This document shows positions 21,495 to 32,450 of a DNA stretch of 64,000 nucleotides, piece after piece. The position numbers and the translations under genes were made by a program. Position 1 is the stretch's first letter. Every line of letters starts with the position of its first letter. Source of the stretch: Ectobius pallidus. Taxonomy: Eukaryota; Arthropoda; Insecta; Blattodea; Ectobiidae. Where the stretch lies: contig CAXKWD010000007.1 in the NCBI GenBank assembly GCA_964059195.1, forward strand, positions 59,954,705 to 60,018,704, read 5' to 3'. A model generated the notes under the pieces. The model saw only the letters and a program-made list of their open reading frames with translations, was not told the origin of the DNA and did not search any database.

Positions 21495-22365
21495 GAAGAG
21501 TGTCGGTTCAAAACGTGTTAAGTCCACCTCCGATCGTAATGTAGTTTATTGCCTATTCGCATTCTTTGAGTTGTTCTGCATGAAACTACATAACATTTTT
21601 GTTTTAAATCACAACCTTTCCTCGTTGAAATTGAGCCTGAAATATGGGGTTCGATGCAACACGTTCAGTCCAGAACTTGGTTTGGTGCAAATTACGTTGA
21701 GTCCACATTTTAGACGTGATCGCTTGTGAAACAGGTGGTGCGTTCAACTTTACGACATCTATTGTTGCAGGTGTTCTTCTAATGAAAGTGGCATTCACCA
21801 GATGCCAGAACACATGTCATTAAAAAAAGGAAGTTACTCCTCTGGGTCGCGAGCGACCCCTGGGGATCCCGTAAGGGGATATTCACAGCGGATTTGTTAC
21901 CGGGGTGCGCCAGTCCCCTACCTACTTAAACCTAAGGACACATACACACACCCAGTCCTGAACCCGGGAAAGAAATTTTTCACTACTGAAAAATCCCCAA
22001 CCCGGCCGGGAATCGAACCCGGGCCGCCGGAGTGGAAGGCAGGAGCGCTACCGACTCACCCACGGCGGCGGACGTCATTAGCGGTCAATATTAAAAGAAG
22101 AGGAGTATGGATTTTTCATGATTTAACATGCTTAAAAAACATAAATTGTATAAGTCCGTTACTTTCGAAACTTTAACTATCAATAAAAGATGTAAATGAA
22201 AAGAATGATTTGACACACCCAATACATTTAATTATATATTATTTACTGATTCTGATCAGAAAAAAATATTGCAAATTCGTTTGATAGTTTGGCCACAAAC
22301 AGTTTTTCATCATTCCTGAAAAATCATTGTTTGGGGAGTAAACGCGTTTTGAATCGACGCTCCTC
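21495..22365. mobile_element. Non-autonomous DNA transposon inserted in the hAT gene
   Basis: The left end gaagagtgtcggttcaaaac is mirrored at the right end (reverse complement gaggagcgtcgattcaaaac), and atat flanks both sides (21491-21494, 22366-22369). The hAT protein breaks between LILPAAIDM and VSNMINAEEA, exactly at these positions. Subterminal motifs (gtgttaagtccac, cgttgagtccac) repeat inside. There is no transposase, and the superfamily is not identified. Confidence 0.7.
21823..22073 (-). mobile_element. tRNA-derived SINE, third family
   Basis: Flanked by gtcatta on both sides (21816-21822, 22074-22080). On the minus strand it has A box gtgagtcggtagcgct and B box cgggttcgattcccgg, then a short hairpin-forming segment (gatttttcagtagtgaaaa). 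The same family recurs at 41035-41162. It lies inside the DNA transposon inserted in the hAT element. Confidence 0.8.
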
Positions 22366-22526
22366 ATATCTATTGCAGCTGGAAGAATTAATTCCTTTGC
22401 AATTGTATGGGGTTTACCCTTTTTAGTGATCTTCAACGCAACCTCATAAGAAGCTGTGACAGCATTTTTACTGACATCAGCAACATCTTTAATGTTCTTC
22501 TGTTGCCCTCAAAGACACAGCAGTTT

Positions 22527-22751
22527 TCACTGGAAAAACTCCACTAGTTTGTCTTTCAAGGCAAAATGCTTAGTTTCAAGATGACGTTTCATTTTCGAAG
22601 GCTTCGTGCTTTCGGCTGATAACACTTCGCTACATATAACACATTGTGGCTTGTTTGCTAGTTCAGTGAAACCGAAATGTATGTATGACTGGCAATATTT
22701 GCGGAACTTTGGTTTCACAGATTCACTACCACCACTACTTGACTTGTCCAT
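22527..22751 (-). pseudogene. hAT transposase N-terminus with BED zinc finger
   Basis: Begins MDKSSSGGSESVKPKFRKY and contains CVICSEVLSAE, then MKRHLETKHF: the C-x2-C ... H-x4-H pattern of a BED finger, which binds the transposon ends. The frame closes after LVEFFQ, and transposase sequence continues in other frames (ITKKGKPHTIAKELILPAAI near 22375-22436), so the gene is broken. Confidence 0.8.
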
Positions 22752-23107
22752 TATCTCTAATTAAAGCTAGTAATATAATTCACGACAAACAGATCAAAGT
22801 GTCTTAAATAGTCTGTTTCCCAATAAGTAACGTAAGGCACTGGTCTGGCTGTTTCACAGCGATCTCTTCTGTGCTCGCAAACACCGCTTCCTTCACAGAG
22901 GGTGCATGGACAAACATAAACGCCATCGGTCAGTGACCTTTACTGCTGGTAGTCACATGTCAGTAGCAGCGTTAGCTAAATCCGATATGCATTTATTCAG
23001 GAATCATTGTCTTTTTATTTATTTTTTACCTTTATAATTTAAAGGGGGTCGGCAAATTAGTCAACCTGAATAGGGGGTCGCAGCATCTAAAAGGTTGAGA
23101 ACCCCTG

Positions 23108-23480
23108 TCTTTGAGTATGGTAAACAAATTTGCTTACTAGTTTTTCAGTGCTAAAATAGCATAAAATGTTATTTTCATTAGTTAAATATTTTATAAATTT
23201 CTGGCCGACTTGGATAACGATTTCGTGTTTAGAGTATGGTAAACAAATTTGCTAGCTAGTTTTTCAGTGCTAAAATAGCGTAAAATGTGATTTTCATTAG
23301 TTCAATATTTAAAAACCTTGGGGGGGGGGCTTGACTTAGGTAATGATTTCTTGTTTACGTTGGCATATTTTAGAGTATGGTACACAAATTTTCTAGCTAG
23401 TTTTTCAGTGCTAAAATAGCATAAAATGTGATTTTCATTAGTTCAATATTTAAAAACTTTCCGGGGGGTGGACCCCCGAT
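23108..23480. repeat. Satellite of about 145-bp units, right block
   Basis: Continues the interrupted unit (gagtatggtaaacaaattt), followed by two further units, the first with an internal deletion, ending in ggtggacccccgat. Together with 15103-15404 and 19868-19907 there were about five units before the LINE and hAT inserted. Confidence 0.8.
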
Positions 23481-24161
23481 CCCCTTTTCTTGGGGGGTAT
23501 TCCTTACCCCCAAACCCCCTGGCACTTTCGACCCTCACCAAAATTATTTTCTGGCTAGGCAGTCTTGCATTTATTATATTATTAATATAATATTACAATA
23601 AAGCGACAAAAAATAAATTAATTTTAAAATTGCCCCCCCCAAGAAAATTTTATATGGGTGCCCTTGCTACATTCCACTGTAAATACTCTTATAACTTAAC
23701 TAAACAATATTTGTCATTCACTATAATTATGTGCATTGATGCATGATAATGGGAATGAACCCCAGAATTCACATATCAATATGAATTTATGTTTCTTTGT
23801 TTTCTACTAGAAAAATTAAAACATGCAACTCTGAAAATAAAATAAACAAGATGATTAGTTATTTTATAAACTAAATTAGTTTTATAATGAAAAGTTCACA
23901 TACTGAAATAAGGCTACCAATTAGCAACTGCTACTGGTTAAGATGTAAATGAAAAATTTAATTAATGATTCTGTAACAACTTTAGTTCAACTTTTTTCCA
24001 ACTATGGTGATATCATAGCAGTCATGATCTATAATGTGCTCTATTGTTCCCTTTTTTAATATTTTCTCATAATTTTGGTAAAATATAGAATTTCAATTAA
24101 AATCTGTGTATTCCTGAAAATGTGTGCATGTTTAAAGTATATCTTTCATTTCTTTTTCAAG
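23481..24161. other. Intron stretch before exon 2, no gene recognised
   Basis: G/C homopolymer-rich start (cccccaaaccccctggc, about 23500-23530, resembling the mirror of 14905-14930), then AT-rich intron and the acceptor tract tctttcatttctttttcaag. Confidence 0.5.
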
Positions 24162-24238
24162 AATGCACGAGCAAGCTACGACTTCAGTAGCAATGATCCA
24201 TATCCTTATCCACGTTACACAGATGATTGGTTCAATAG
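24162..24238 (+). CDS. amon: Proprotein convertase 2 (amontillado-like), 77-bp internal exon
   Basis: Acceptor ttttcaag ends at 24161; donor gtaagt begins at 24239. The 77 bases encode NARASYDF, then SSNDPYPYPRYTDDWFN, and end with AG, the first two bases of a serine codon completed by the next exon. The block between the catalytic Asp and His is highly characteristic of PC2: vertebrate PC2 has almost the same SSNDPYPYPRYTDDWFNS. No stop or frameshift is present. The intron upstream is 12.4 kb and the intron downstream 32.4 kb, both filled with transposons. The conserved coding sequence amid decayed repeats supports a live gene under selection. Confidence 0.93.
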
Positions 24239-24635
24239 GTAAGTATTACATACTTGTTCATAAAGCATGATTCTAGAAGTTGATGTGCATACGGCTAGAT
24301 CATAGGGAAGAGCATCAAAGTTGTTTCTTATTTCATTATTAATTTCTTTTTTCCCCATAAACACCTTGTTAAGGCTTGTGATATTTCCCCTGACTAGACC
24401 AATGGAATACCTGTTAGATGAAGCTACAATATCCCAGTGAGATGAGGGGGTTATTTATGAATATACAAGGGTTCTTAACCTTCATTGTGACAGTGAAAGA
24501 TAATTTTTAAACCACTGTGGAATATTTCAGTAAAATAGCTGTGTTTTATGAGTGTTTTTAATACAAAGACAGCAGTCTGCACTTTATAACATAAAGAAAT
24601 ATACCTGTACTCAGAGGAACAGGACACTATTAGAG
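24239..24635. other. Intron stretch after exon 2, no gene recognised
   Basis: Starts with the gtaagt donor. No repeat or reading frame that I can name. Confidence 0.5.
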
Positions 24636-27226
24636 CATGGGCTACTGTATACCCCCCATCCCCCCCCCCCCGTGGGATTTTCCGACTCATATATTTTTTT
24701 GTTGGTATTGGCATGTAGTTTCATATTTTAGTTGTTTGCCCCTTATCAATTACAGCATTTACCCGGAAACCCCGGAAAACTACGGAAATCCGGAGAAAAC
24801 TAGTTTGTTTTAATTTTTCTTTGTTCTTTGCTCCTAATATGCCCAGGGAATTTCTGAATCACATATTTATTGTTGGTATTGCCATCTAGATTAAGTTTTT
24901 AGCTGTTTGCCCCTTATCAATTACAGCATATCCCCGGAAAACAACGGAAATCCGGAGAAATGACTTGGTTTTAATTTGTCTTTGTTTTTTGCATCAAATA
25001 TGCCCAGAGAATTTTTGACTCACATATTTTTGTTGGTATTGTCATCTAATTTAAGGTTTAAGTTGTTTGCCTCTTGACCAATTACAACATATCCCCGGAA
25101 AACCCGGAATACCACGCATATACGGAGAAAATGACAATGTTTTATTTTTTCAATCTTCGTTTTTCCTTCTAATATTCAAAGGGAATTTCTGACTCATATG
25201 TTTTTTTTGTTGGTATTGCTATCTAGATTAAGGTCTCAGTTGTTTGCCCATTATCAATTACAGTATATCCCCGGAAAACTCCGAAAACCACGGAAACCCT
25301 GAGAAAATGACTTTGTTTAAATTTTTTTAAATCTTAGTTCTTTGCCCTAGTATTCAAAGGGCATTGGTGACTCATGTGGTTTTGTGTTGGTATTGCCATC
25401 TAAATTAAGGTTTCAGTTGTTTGCCCCTTATCAATTACAGCATTTCCCCAGAAAACTCGGAAAACCACGGAAATCCGGAGAAAATTACTTTGTTTAATTT
25501 TTTTAATCTAAGTGTTTTCCTCCTAGTATTCAAAGGGAATTGGTGACATATATGTTTTTGTATTGGTATTCCCATCTAGATTAAGGTTTCAGTTGTTAGC
25601 CCCCTATCAATTACAGCATTTCCCCATAAAACTCGGAAAACCACGGAAATCCGGAGAAAATTACTTTGTTTAATTTTTTTAATCTAAGCTTTTTCCTCCT
25701 AGTATTCAAAGGGAATTGGTGACATATATGTTTTTGTATTGGTATCCCCATCTAGATTAAGGTTTCAGTTGTTTGCCCCCTATTAATTACAGCATTTCCC
25801 CATAAAACTCGGAAAACCACGGCAATCCGGAGAAAATTACTTTGTTTTAATTTTTTAAATCTTACTTTTTTCCTCCTAGTATTCAAAGGGAATTGGTGAC
25901 TTATATGTTTTTGTATTGGTATTCCCATCTAGATTAAGGTTTCAGTTGTTTTCCCCCTATCAATTACAGCATTTCCCCATAAAACTCGGAAAACCACGGC
26001 AATCCGGAGAAAATTACTTTGTTTTAATTTTTTAAATCTTACTTTTTTCCTCCTAGTATTCAAAGGGAATTGGTGACATATATGTTTTTGTATTGGTATT
26101 CCCATCTAGATTAAGGTTTCAGTTTTTTGCCCCCTATTAATTACAACATTTCCCCATAAAACTCGGAAAACCACGGAAATCCGGAGAAAATTACTTTGTT
26201 TTAATTTTTTAAATCTTACTTTTTTTCTCCTAGTATTCAAAGGGAATTGGTGACTTATATGTTTTTGTATTGGTATTCTCATCTAGAGTAAGGTTTCAGT
26301 TGTTTGCCCCCTATCAATTACAGCATTTCCCCATAAAACTCGGAAAACCACGGAAATCCGGAGAAAATTACTTTGTTTTAATTTTTTTAATCTTACTTTT
26401 TTCCTCCTAGTATTCAAAGGGAATTGGTGACTTATATGTTTTTGTATTGGTATTCCCATCTAGATTAAGGTTTCAGTTGTTTGCCCCCTATCAATTACAG
26501 CATATCCCCGGAAAACTCCGAAAACCACGAAAATCCGTCATTTTCTCCGTATATACGTGGTTTTCCGGGTTTTCTCGGGATATGCTGTAATTGGTAAGGG
26601 GCAAACAACTGAAACCTTAATCTAGATGGCAATGCCAACACAAAAACATATGATTTACCAATTCCCTTTGAATACTAGTAGTAAAGAACAAAGATTTTTA
26701 AAAATTCAAACGAAGTCAATTTTTTCCGGATTTCCTTGGTTTTCGGAGTTTTCCGGGGATATGCTGTAATTGATAAGGAGCAAACAACTGAAATCTTAAT
26801 CTAGATGTTAATGGCAACAAAAAAACATATGAGTCAGAAATTCCCTTTGAATATTAGGAGCAAAGAACAAAGATTTAAAAACTAAAACATAGTAATTTTC
26901 TCCGTATATATGTTGTTTTCCGGGTTTTCCGGGGATATGTTGTAATTTGTAAGGGGCAAAGAACTGAAACCTTAAACTAGATGGCAATACGTACAAAAAT
27001 ATGTGAGTCAGAAATTCCCTGGGAATATTAGGGGCAAAGAACAATAAAAAATTTAAACAAACCCATTTTCTCTGGATTTCCGTGGTTTTCCGGGGTTTCC
27101 GGGTAAATGCTGTAATTGATAAGGGGCAAACAACTAAAATCTTAAACTAGACGACAATACCAACAAAAAAATATGTGTCCCAGAAAATCCCACGGGGGGG
27201 GGAGGGTTTGCTATTGGTAGCCCATG
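24636..27226. mobile_element. Foldback-like element built from about 176-bp tandem units
   Basis: Eleven forward units (attacagca landmarks at about 24751, 24922, 25083, 25259, 25436, 25612, 25788, 25965, 26142, 26319, 26496) have a spacing that settles at 176-177 bp. They are followed from about 26535 by about four units in the opposite orientation (tgctgtaatt landmarks near 26581, 26762, 26938, 27109). The outer ends are inverted copies (catgggctact at 24636 and gtagcccatg ending 27226), each next to a C or G run and gtgggatttt. Each unit carries a ccggaaaac / ccacggaaatccgg core. Long inverted arms made of tandem units are the hallmark of Foldback-type elements. No coding sequence. Confidence 0.8.
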
Positions 27227-27912
27227 GTCTATATGCCTAATGTAAGAACATCATGTAGAGAAGTGTTTAGAAGCGAAAATATTTTAACTGTTTTCTCACT
27301 ATATATATACAATCTAATACTACTAGTTAGAAATAGACCTGAACTCTCCTCCACCAATAATCAATTGGATTCTTATGAAACAAGGACAAATCTAAACTTA
27401 CATAGAATGAACTTTAATGCTAGTGCCGCTGAAAAAGATCCCTATTCGAAGGGTGCAGTATTTTACAATAAACTGCCAAAACATATAAAAGAACTAACAG
27501 GAATGAGATTCAAAAAACAACTGCAGAATCACCTTTGTAATTTAGCACTGTATAGAATAGAAGAATTTTAGTTTTTAACCTTATTAAGCTGTCTAGATCC
27601 TATATTGCCATAAGCCTTAGAATTATATCCCTCAATGTATGAACATAATGATAAAATTCAAAAATATATAATTATCATGTGTACAATGTAATATTTAATA
27701 ATGGCTGTATGGACAAGAATTGTATTGTTACTTTTAGAAGTTATAAGTATTGATTAGAATTAATGATAACATGTATGTAATTTGTAAGATGTATCCTTAA
27801 TGTAGATGTTAAATTGTATGTAGGGCCTACTTGTATCTGACAATGTCTGAAGACTGAAAGACTAATTGTGGTCTCCATGGACGGAAAATAAATATTATAT
27901 TATATATTATAT
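27227..27912 (+). pseudogene. LINE 3' end (RT C-terminus), 5'-truncated
   Basis: The open frame to 27571 encodes SCREVFRSENILTVFSLYIY, then NNQLDSYETRTNLNLH, KGAVFYNKLPKHIKELTG and NLALYRIEEF: the conserved tail following the reverse transcriptase of CR1/Jockey-like LINEs. The 3' UTR runs to an A/T repeat (ttatattatatatta) near 27912. No RT core is present. Confidence 0.75.
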
Positions 27913-28290
27913 TATATATTAGAACCAGTGACAAGTACAATGAAAAAAAAACGAATATCATTTTTGGGACATATTTTACGGACACCAGAAAATAGAATTA
28001 GCAGAAAAATAATAGAAAAATTATGGAAGAGTAAGAGTAAGAAAAATATAAGATGGATTACAGAACTTAAGGAAGATATGGCAGAGCTACATATTACAGT
28101 AGAGGATTTAATATACAAGACAGACACACTCAAGATATTGAAAGACAAACACACTACACTACAGATGAAAATCAACAAACAGAGAATAGGAAGAGTAGTT
28201 CCAGAAGCAGAAAGAAAATTGCGGTCAGAAAGGATGAAGAAGTACTGGGCTGACAAAAAGAAGAAAAACCTCAACCAGAAACCTGACTAA
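27913..28290 (+). pseudogene. LINE C-terminal fragment, another family
   Basis: The open frame 27928-28290 encodes KKKRISFLGHILRTPENRIS, then WITELKEDMAELHI and SERMKKYWADKKKK. The pattern (LGHxLR, then a basic tail with SERMKxYW) is the end of insect endonuclease-reverse transcriptase proteins. It is fused directly to the tail of the preceding LINE. Confidence 0.7.
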
Positions 28291-28299
28291 AGTGGTCCT

Positions 28300-30490
28300 A
28301 TGAAGGCCAAAAAACTAAAATTAAATTAATTATATTATACTATGTCCATATTTTACCAAGGTGAAATAATTACACACCCATATGTATTTTTATTTACCCT
28401 ACTCAGAGATATAGAACATGATGTTATACAAAAATATTTGGGGAAGTCACATGCTTTTAAAAGAACACGAAGTCCACTTCTATTTAGAGGAATACAACAC
28501 CATTTGGACGTACAGTAAATTTTAAAAGTTTCAGCTTACTGTACGACTCTATAAACCCTCCTCTTGTTAATAGGAAGAAGAATATTGACAAACTGCAAGT
28601 TGTTCTAAAAAATCTGTACAATTACAAGTGCAATGGGGAAAGACTGGAAAATTGTTGAAACTGCTCTCTTGTGAAGTTTGCTGAAAGTGACATAGTGTCC
28701 TATACCTTCGAGATACAGATATGTTCTATTATATTTCATAATAATGTCGACTTGCAGTTACCACCACAGCAGTTATAAGGTGGCCAGGGAAATCTGTCTA
28801 TGAAAGGTAATATTCCCCTTCATTGGACCACAATGAAATCCATAACCTTATAACTAGCATTCATTAGACCAGCAGCGGTTCCCAAACTGTGCCCCGTGAA
28901 ACATCTCCTAGTGTTCCATGAAGAAATTAGTAGAATAAAAAAAGACGTGGTCTTAAAATTGTGAATTTTGTGCAGCCATCAGTCGTGTATCAATAAAATT
29001 TAGTAAAAATTATTAAAGTGCCTACTTGACCATCTGCAGATAAGAATGAAAATTGGATGTTGCTGCAGGATGATAAGCCATTTACGAACTGCATGTCATT
29101 GTGTTATAAAAAATCTAAGAGTCCCAGTATTATATTACACTACTTTTAGAAATATTTAGTCATAGATAGAAAAAAGAAAACCAATTCAATTCGATTCTCT
29201 ATTCACTATACATGCACAATGCATATACAATGCATATACACGGTTACAATGTTTATAAATTACAAAAAGATAATTGGGTATGTTGAATTAAGTTATAAGA
29301 CTTAATACTAGAACAGGCACAATTACAACATGCACACAAGTCAGTAATGCAAACTTCTAAATTGCATAACATAATATACATATTCTGTTTATTTTTAAAT
29401 TTATTTACTTTAATAAGAAGAAATTATAAAATTATAAACTACTTAAAAAGTCTGTTCTAGCACCTTTATAAAACTACTAGAACTACTTAATCGTAAGTAG
29501 TTATTTATGCAGTTCTAACGTAAGATGTTGCCTGGGTAGGGGGAAAGATTTCTATTCTGGAATAATGATAGTCAATTATAATGAACATAGATTAAATGGT
29601 TTGAAGATCCATGCTTAAAAATTCATTTACTGTAAAGAAATATGGTGTAATAAAATGAATTTTATAGGTATCTTTTTCTAGATTAGTTTGTTTTTTAGGT
29701 TCTTTAGGGAATGAGGTAACTTATTATACAAATTTACTCCTTTATGGGAGATATTGTTTATAGTCAATTTAATCTATAGTAGCTGTAGTGTTGTGTTCAT
29801 GAAAATCTTCATTGAGTTTAAAGTATTATGGATGTAGGCCTATAGGATACTGTTCCTAACATAAAGATCAACGTTCCTTGGTGATAAGTTTATGAAAGTC
29901 TGCAGTAAAAATGCACCCATAAAAGCAGCAAACAACGATTTCTAGCAAACTGCTTTAAGATGCATCTCAACAAAATGAAATCAAAATATTGCCAAGCAGT
30001 CTGCTGTTACAGATATTGGCCATTTTGATTCTTTACGTAAGGTTTAAGCAAAGCTGATAGACAGTTTAACTTGTGTAACTTGCCAATAGTGAGTTCATAT
30101 GAGATACTTGAAAATATAAAAGCAGAATCCTTAGATTCAGACCCGACATAGCCCTTTATTCAAAATTTGGAAGCCCAAAGTTTCAGAGTCCATAAAGCAA
30201 ATGTGTTTCCACCCTACAAAGTGGAGTATTTTGGGTATTATGTGTAGTAAAATAATTAGCAAATTTATAAAGTAGGCTATTATCGTAATAACAAAGGTTG
30301 TATTAATATCACTTATACACTTAGGCATAGGCCTACTTATTAAATTGAATTAAATCTGATTTTTGCCTATATCTTTGAATTATTTAATTTTCTAAAAGGA
30401 ATGAAGATGTTTTCTCTTTTAATTATTGAATTGTAAAGAGTAAAGTTGATATGAGACTTTCTAACTCCTTAATTTGTGATTAGGGTTATA
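28300..30490. other. Intron stretch, no gene recognised
   Basis: Low GC, stops in all frames. One hAT-like end at 28872 is listed separately. Otherwise nothing recognisable. Confidence 0.45.
28872..28990 (+). mobile_element. Possible hAT-type left end
   Basis: cagcggttcccaaactgtg is a classic hAT terminal motif (CAGnGGTTCCCAAACTG), followed by ccccgtgaaac...gttccatgaa as in Charlie-like elements. No matching right end was found, so the copy is truncated. Confidence 0.5.
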
Positions 30491-30495
30491 TTAAT

Positions 30496-30519
30496 AACGG
30501 TAATAATAATAATAATAAT

Positions 30520-30588
<69 letters not shown>

Positions 30589-30590
30589 TC
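30496..30590. repeat. (AAT)n microsatellite
   Basis: About 95 bp of almost pure taa/ata repeats with one interruption near the start. Confidence 0.95.
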
Positions 30591-30599
30591 CTTGTTCAT

Positions 30600-31615
30600 T
30601 GTAAATTTGTGTTCACATACAGAAATATTGGCTTTGTCAAAGAACAATAATACAAAAAACAAATAACGAGCCTTATTGGTTAAAACTCATTTCTAACAAC
30701 TAATTACTTACGATTAATTAAAATTAACACAAGCATCAAGTTATGTATAGTAAATTAAATTTCAGTGGTAAAGCTACAACAATTTTATTTGGTGGATGTG
30801 GAAACTTATTGGATTTATTGGTACTACGAGCACTAGATGTAGTTTTCTCATGAATAAATAATATAAGATTTTGAATATCACCATTTTTTAAATTCAAACC
30901 ATGAAAAAAAAAATTTTAACTAATCAAATGATTTTGGTACATTCCCGTCAACTTTTTCTTACATCCGTTTATTGGATTTACTGAAGCAAAATTAGTCTTC
31001 TGAAATACCCTTGCCTTTACAAATATTTAAGTCAACAGAATAGAGACTTGTCACTGATGGATTCATATCCTAGGTTGACATGGTTCAAACAATGTGAGGG
31101 CCAGTATGACAACAGAGACAGATTTATAGGGTTGCTCGAGTTGCAATAGTGAAATGCCAAGCATTCCAGCAAGTATTTGAATCGTGACAAGAAAGTAGCT
31201 CAAGGAAGAAAAAGAACAGGGAAGACTCATAAGAATATTTAAATCAATATTAGTATTGATCAAACTATACTTTGATTTTTAAAATCCTCTTTTAACATAT
31301 ATTTAGGTATAAATTATTATTCATAAATTATGTTAATTGTTTTCTTAGGAGCCTAAAAAAATATGATGAATATGAGTAACTTATCCTATTAATATTGTAT
31401 GTATTACCTGCAAATACAATATTTGCTGTACATTTTTATAATCCAACTTGCTCTACATTTTTAGATCTAAAATAAATACTCATATTTCCTTATCTCATTT
31501 TAAAATTTCTATTTGAAGTCCTCTTTCAACCACAGTCTTTTAAATATCCACTAATTATAATTTATTTTCTACTAAACAATATATTTTCAACATCAAGGTT
31601 AGCTTGATTTCTTTC
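30600..31615. other. Intron stretch, no gene recognised
   Basis: AT-rich, no coding signal, no repeat that I can name. Confidence 0.45.
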
Positions 31616-31617
31616 CA

Positions 31618-31800
31618 TAATGGAGCTGGAGTTTTGTTCCCAAGTTCACAGGTTCAATCCTGGCACAAGTTGATGGTACTTATGTGTGCATAAATGTAAG
31701 AACCTATGTCTGTAGATATGTAGCTTGTAAAAGAACTCCTGCAGGACAAAATTTCACAGTTCATAAGGTTCTAAATTGCAATCAGGTCTTCTCAAATAGA
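31618..31800 (+). mobile_element. tRNA-derived SINE of the blattodean type
   Basis: B-box caggttcaatcctggcac, then tgatggtacttatgtgtgc, catgtctgtagat-like tatgtctgtagatatg and gtaaaagaactcctgcagga. This order (ggttcgatcc...gatggcattt...gtaaaagaactcctgcggga) is a SINE consensus I know from cockroach and termite sequences. The family assignment is from memory and should be checked. Confidence 0.6.
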
Positions 31801-32450
31801 TTGTATTGTGCCAACTTCCATCATGTCACTCAGGGTTGTAGTTCCAAATTTTACTTTGCCCAAGCTCTACTGTAACCTGTGAACCAAGAATTTATATTAT
31901 TTATCCTTTGGATGGAAAAAAAATAAATAGAAAGGCATAGAAAGAAATGCTATATAGTAAGACTCAGTGCATTACAATTAAGTATCTAAGTGCATTCATT
32001 ATACATCACAACATCAACACTACAAAATTCCAGCACATACATTTTTCTCAGCATCTTGATGTGGCCATCATCAGCTGAAAGATGCGATCTCAATCATGTT
32101 GGAATATAAGGTTCCAGGTTCTATTCACTCAAGGCAGGTCCATATTGTAGGGGTTCAGGCCGTACAGAAGTAAATAAAGCATAAATAAAATGAGGTATTA
32201 TGTGTAGGAAAATGGGACCTAGCCTCTGGCAACTAGGAGTGGAGGACCAGCTGAGACGTTCAGCACAATATGGAGAGTGATGGAAAATAAGGTACGCTGG
32301 GATACAGGGATCCAAGGATCTTACCATGAAGCAACTATAACATGTTCTATAAACTATGGAAAACTTTATTGAAGACATGTGAAAAACACTTGCAGTAAAT
32401 AATATTTTCTTGACACTGAAGATATTGAATAATTCAACTTGAAAGATATA

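Larger units (their letters stand above)
19908..23107 (-). mobile_element. hAT element with BED finger (ZBED5-like), nested insertions
   Basis: The ends cagggattctcaaccggtg and (reverse complement of the right end) caggggttctcaacctttt are hAT terminal inverted repeats. The flanks tcttagag and tctttgag are an 8-bp duplication with one change. The coding content is on the minus strand (BED finger, then RNase-H-like core), and an 871-bp DNA element is inserted in it. Confidence 0.85.

Noticed and set aside
24636..26540. CRISPR-like array because of regular units
   Set aside because: Whole units of 176 bp are repeated without unique spacers, in a eukaryotic intron; it is a tandem/foldback repeat.
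26808..27044. 78-codon minus-strand ORF in the foldback element
   Set aside because: Translation of low-complexity tandem units, with the repeat itself visible twice in the peptide.
27912..28274. 120-codon minus-strand ORF
   Set aside because: Shadow of the LINE C-terminal frame on the + strand (27928-28290).
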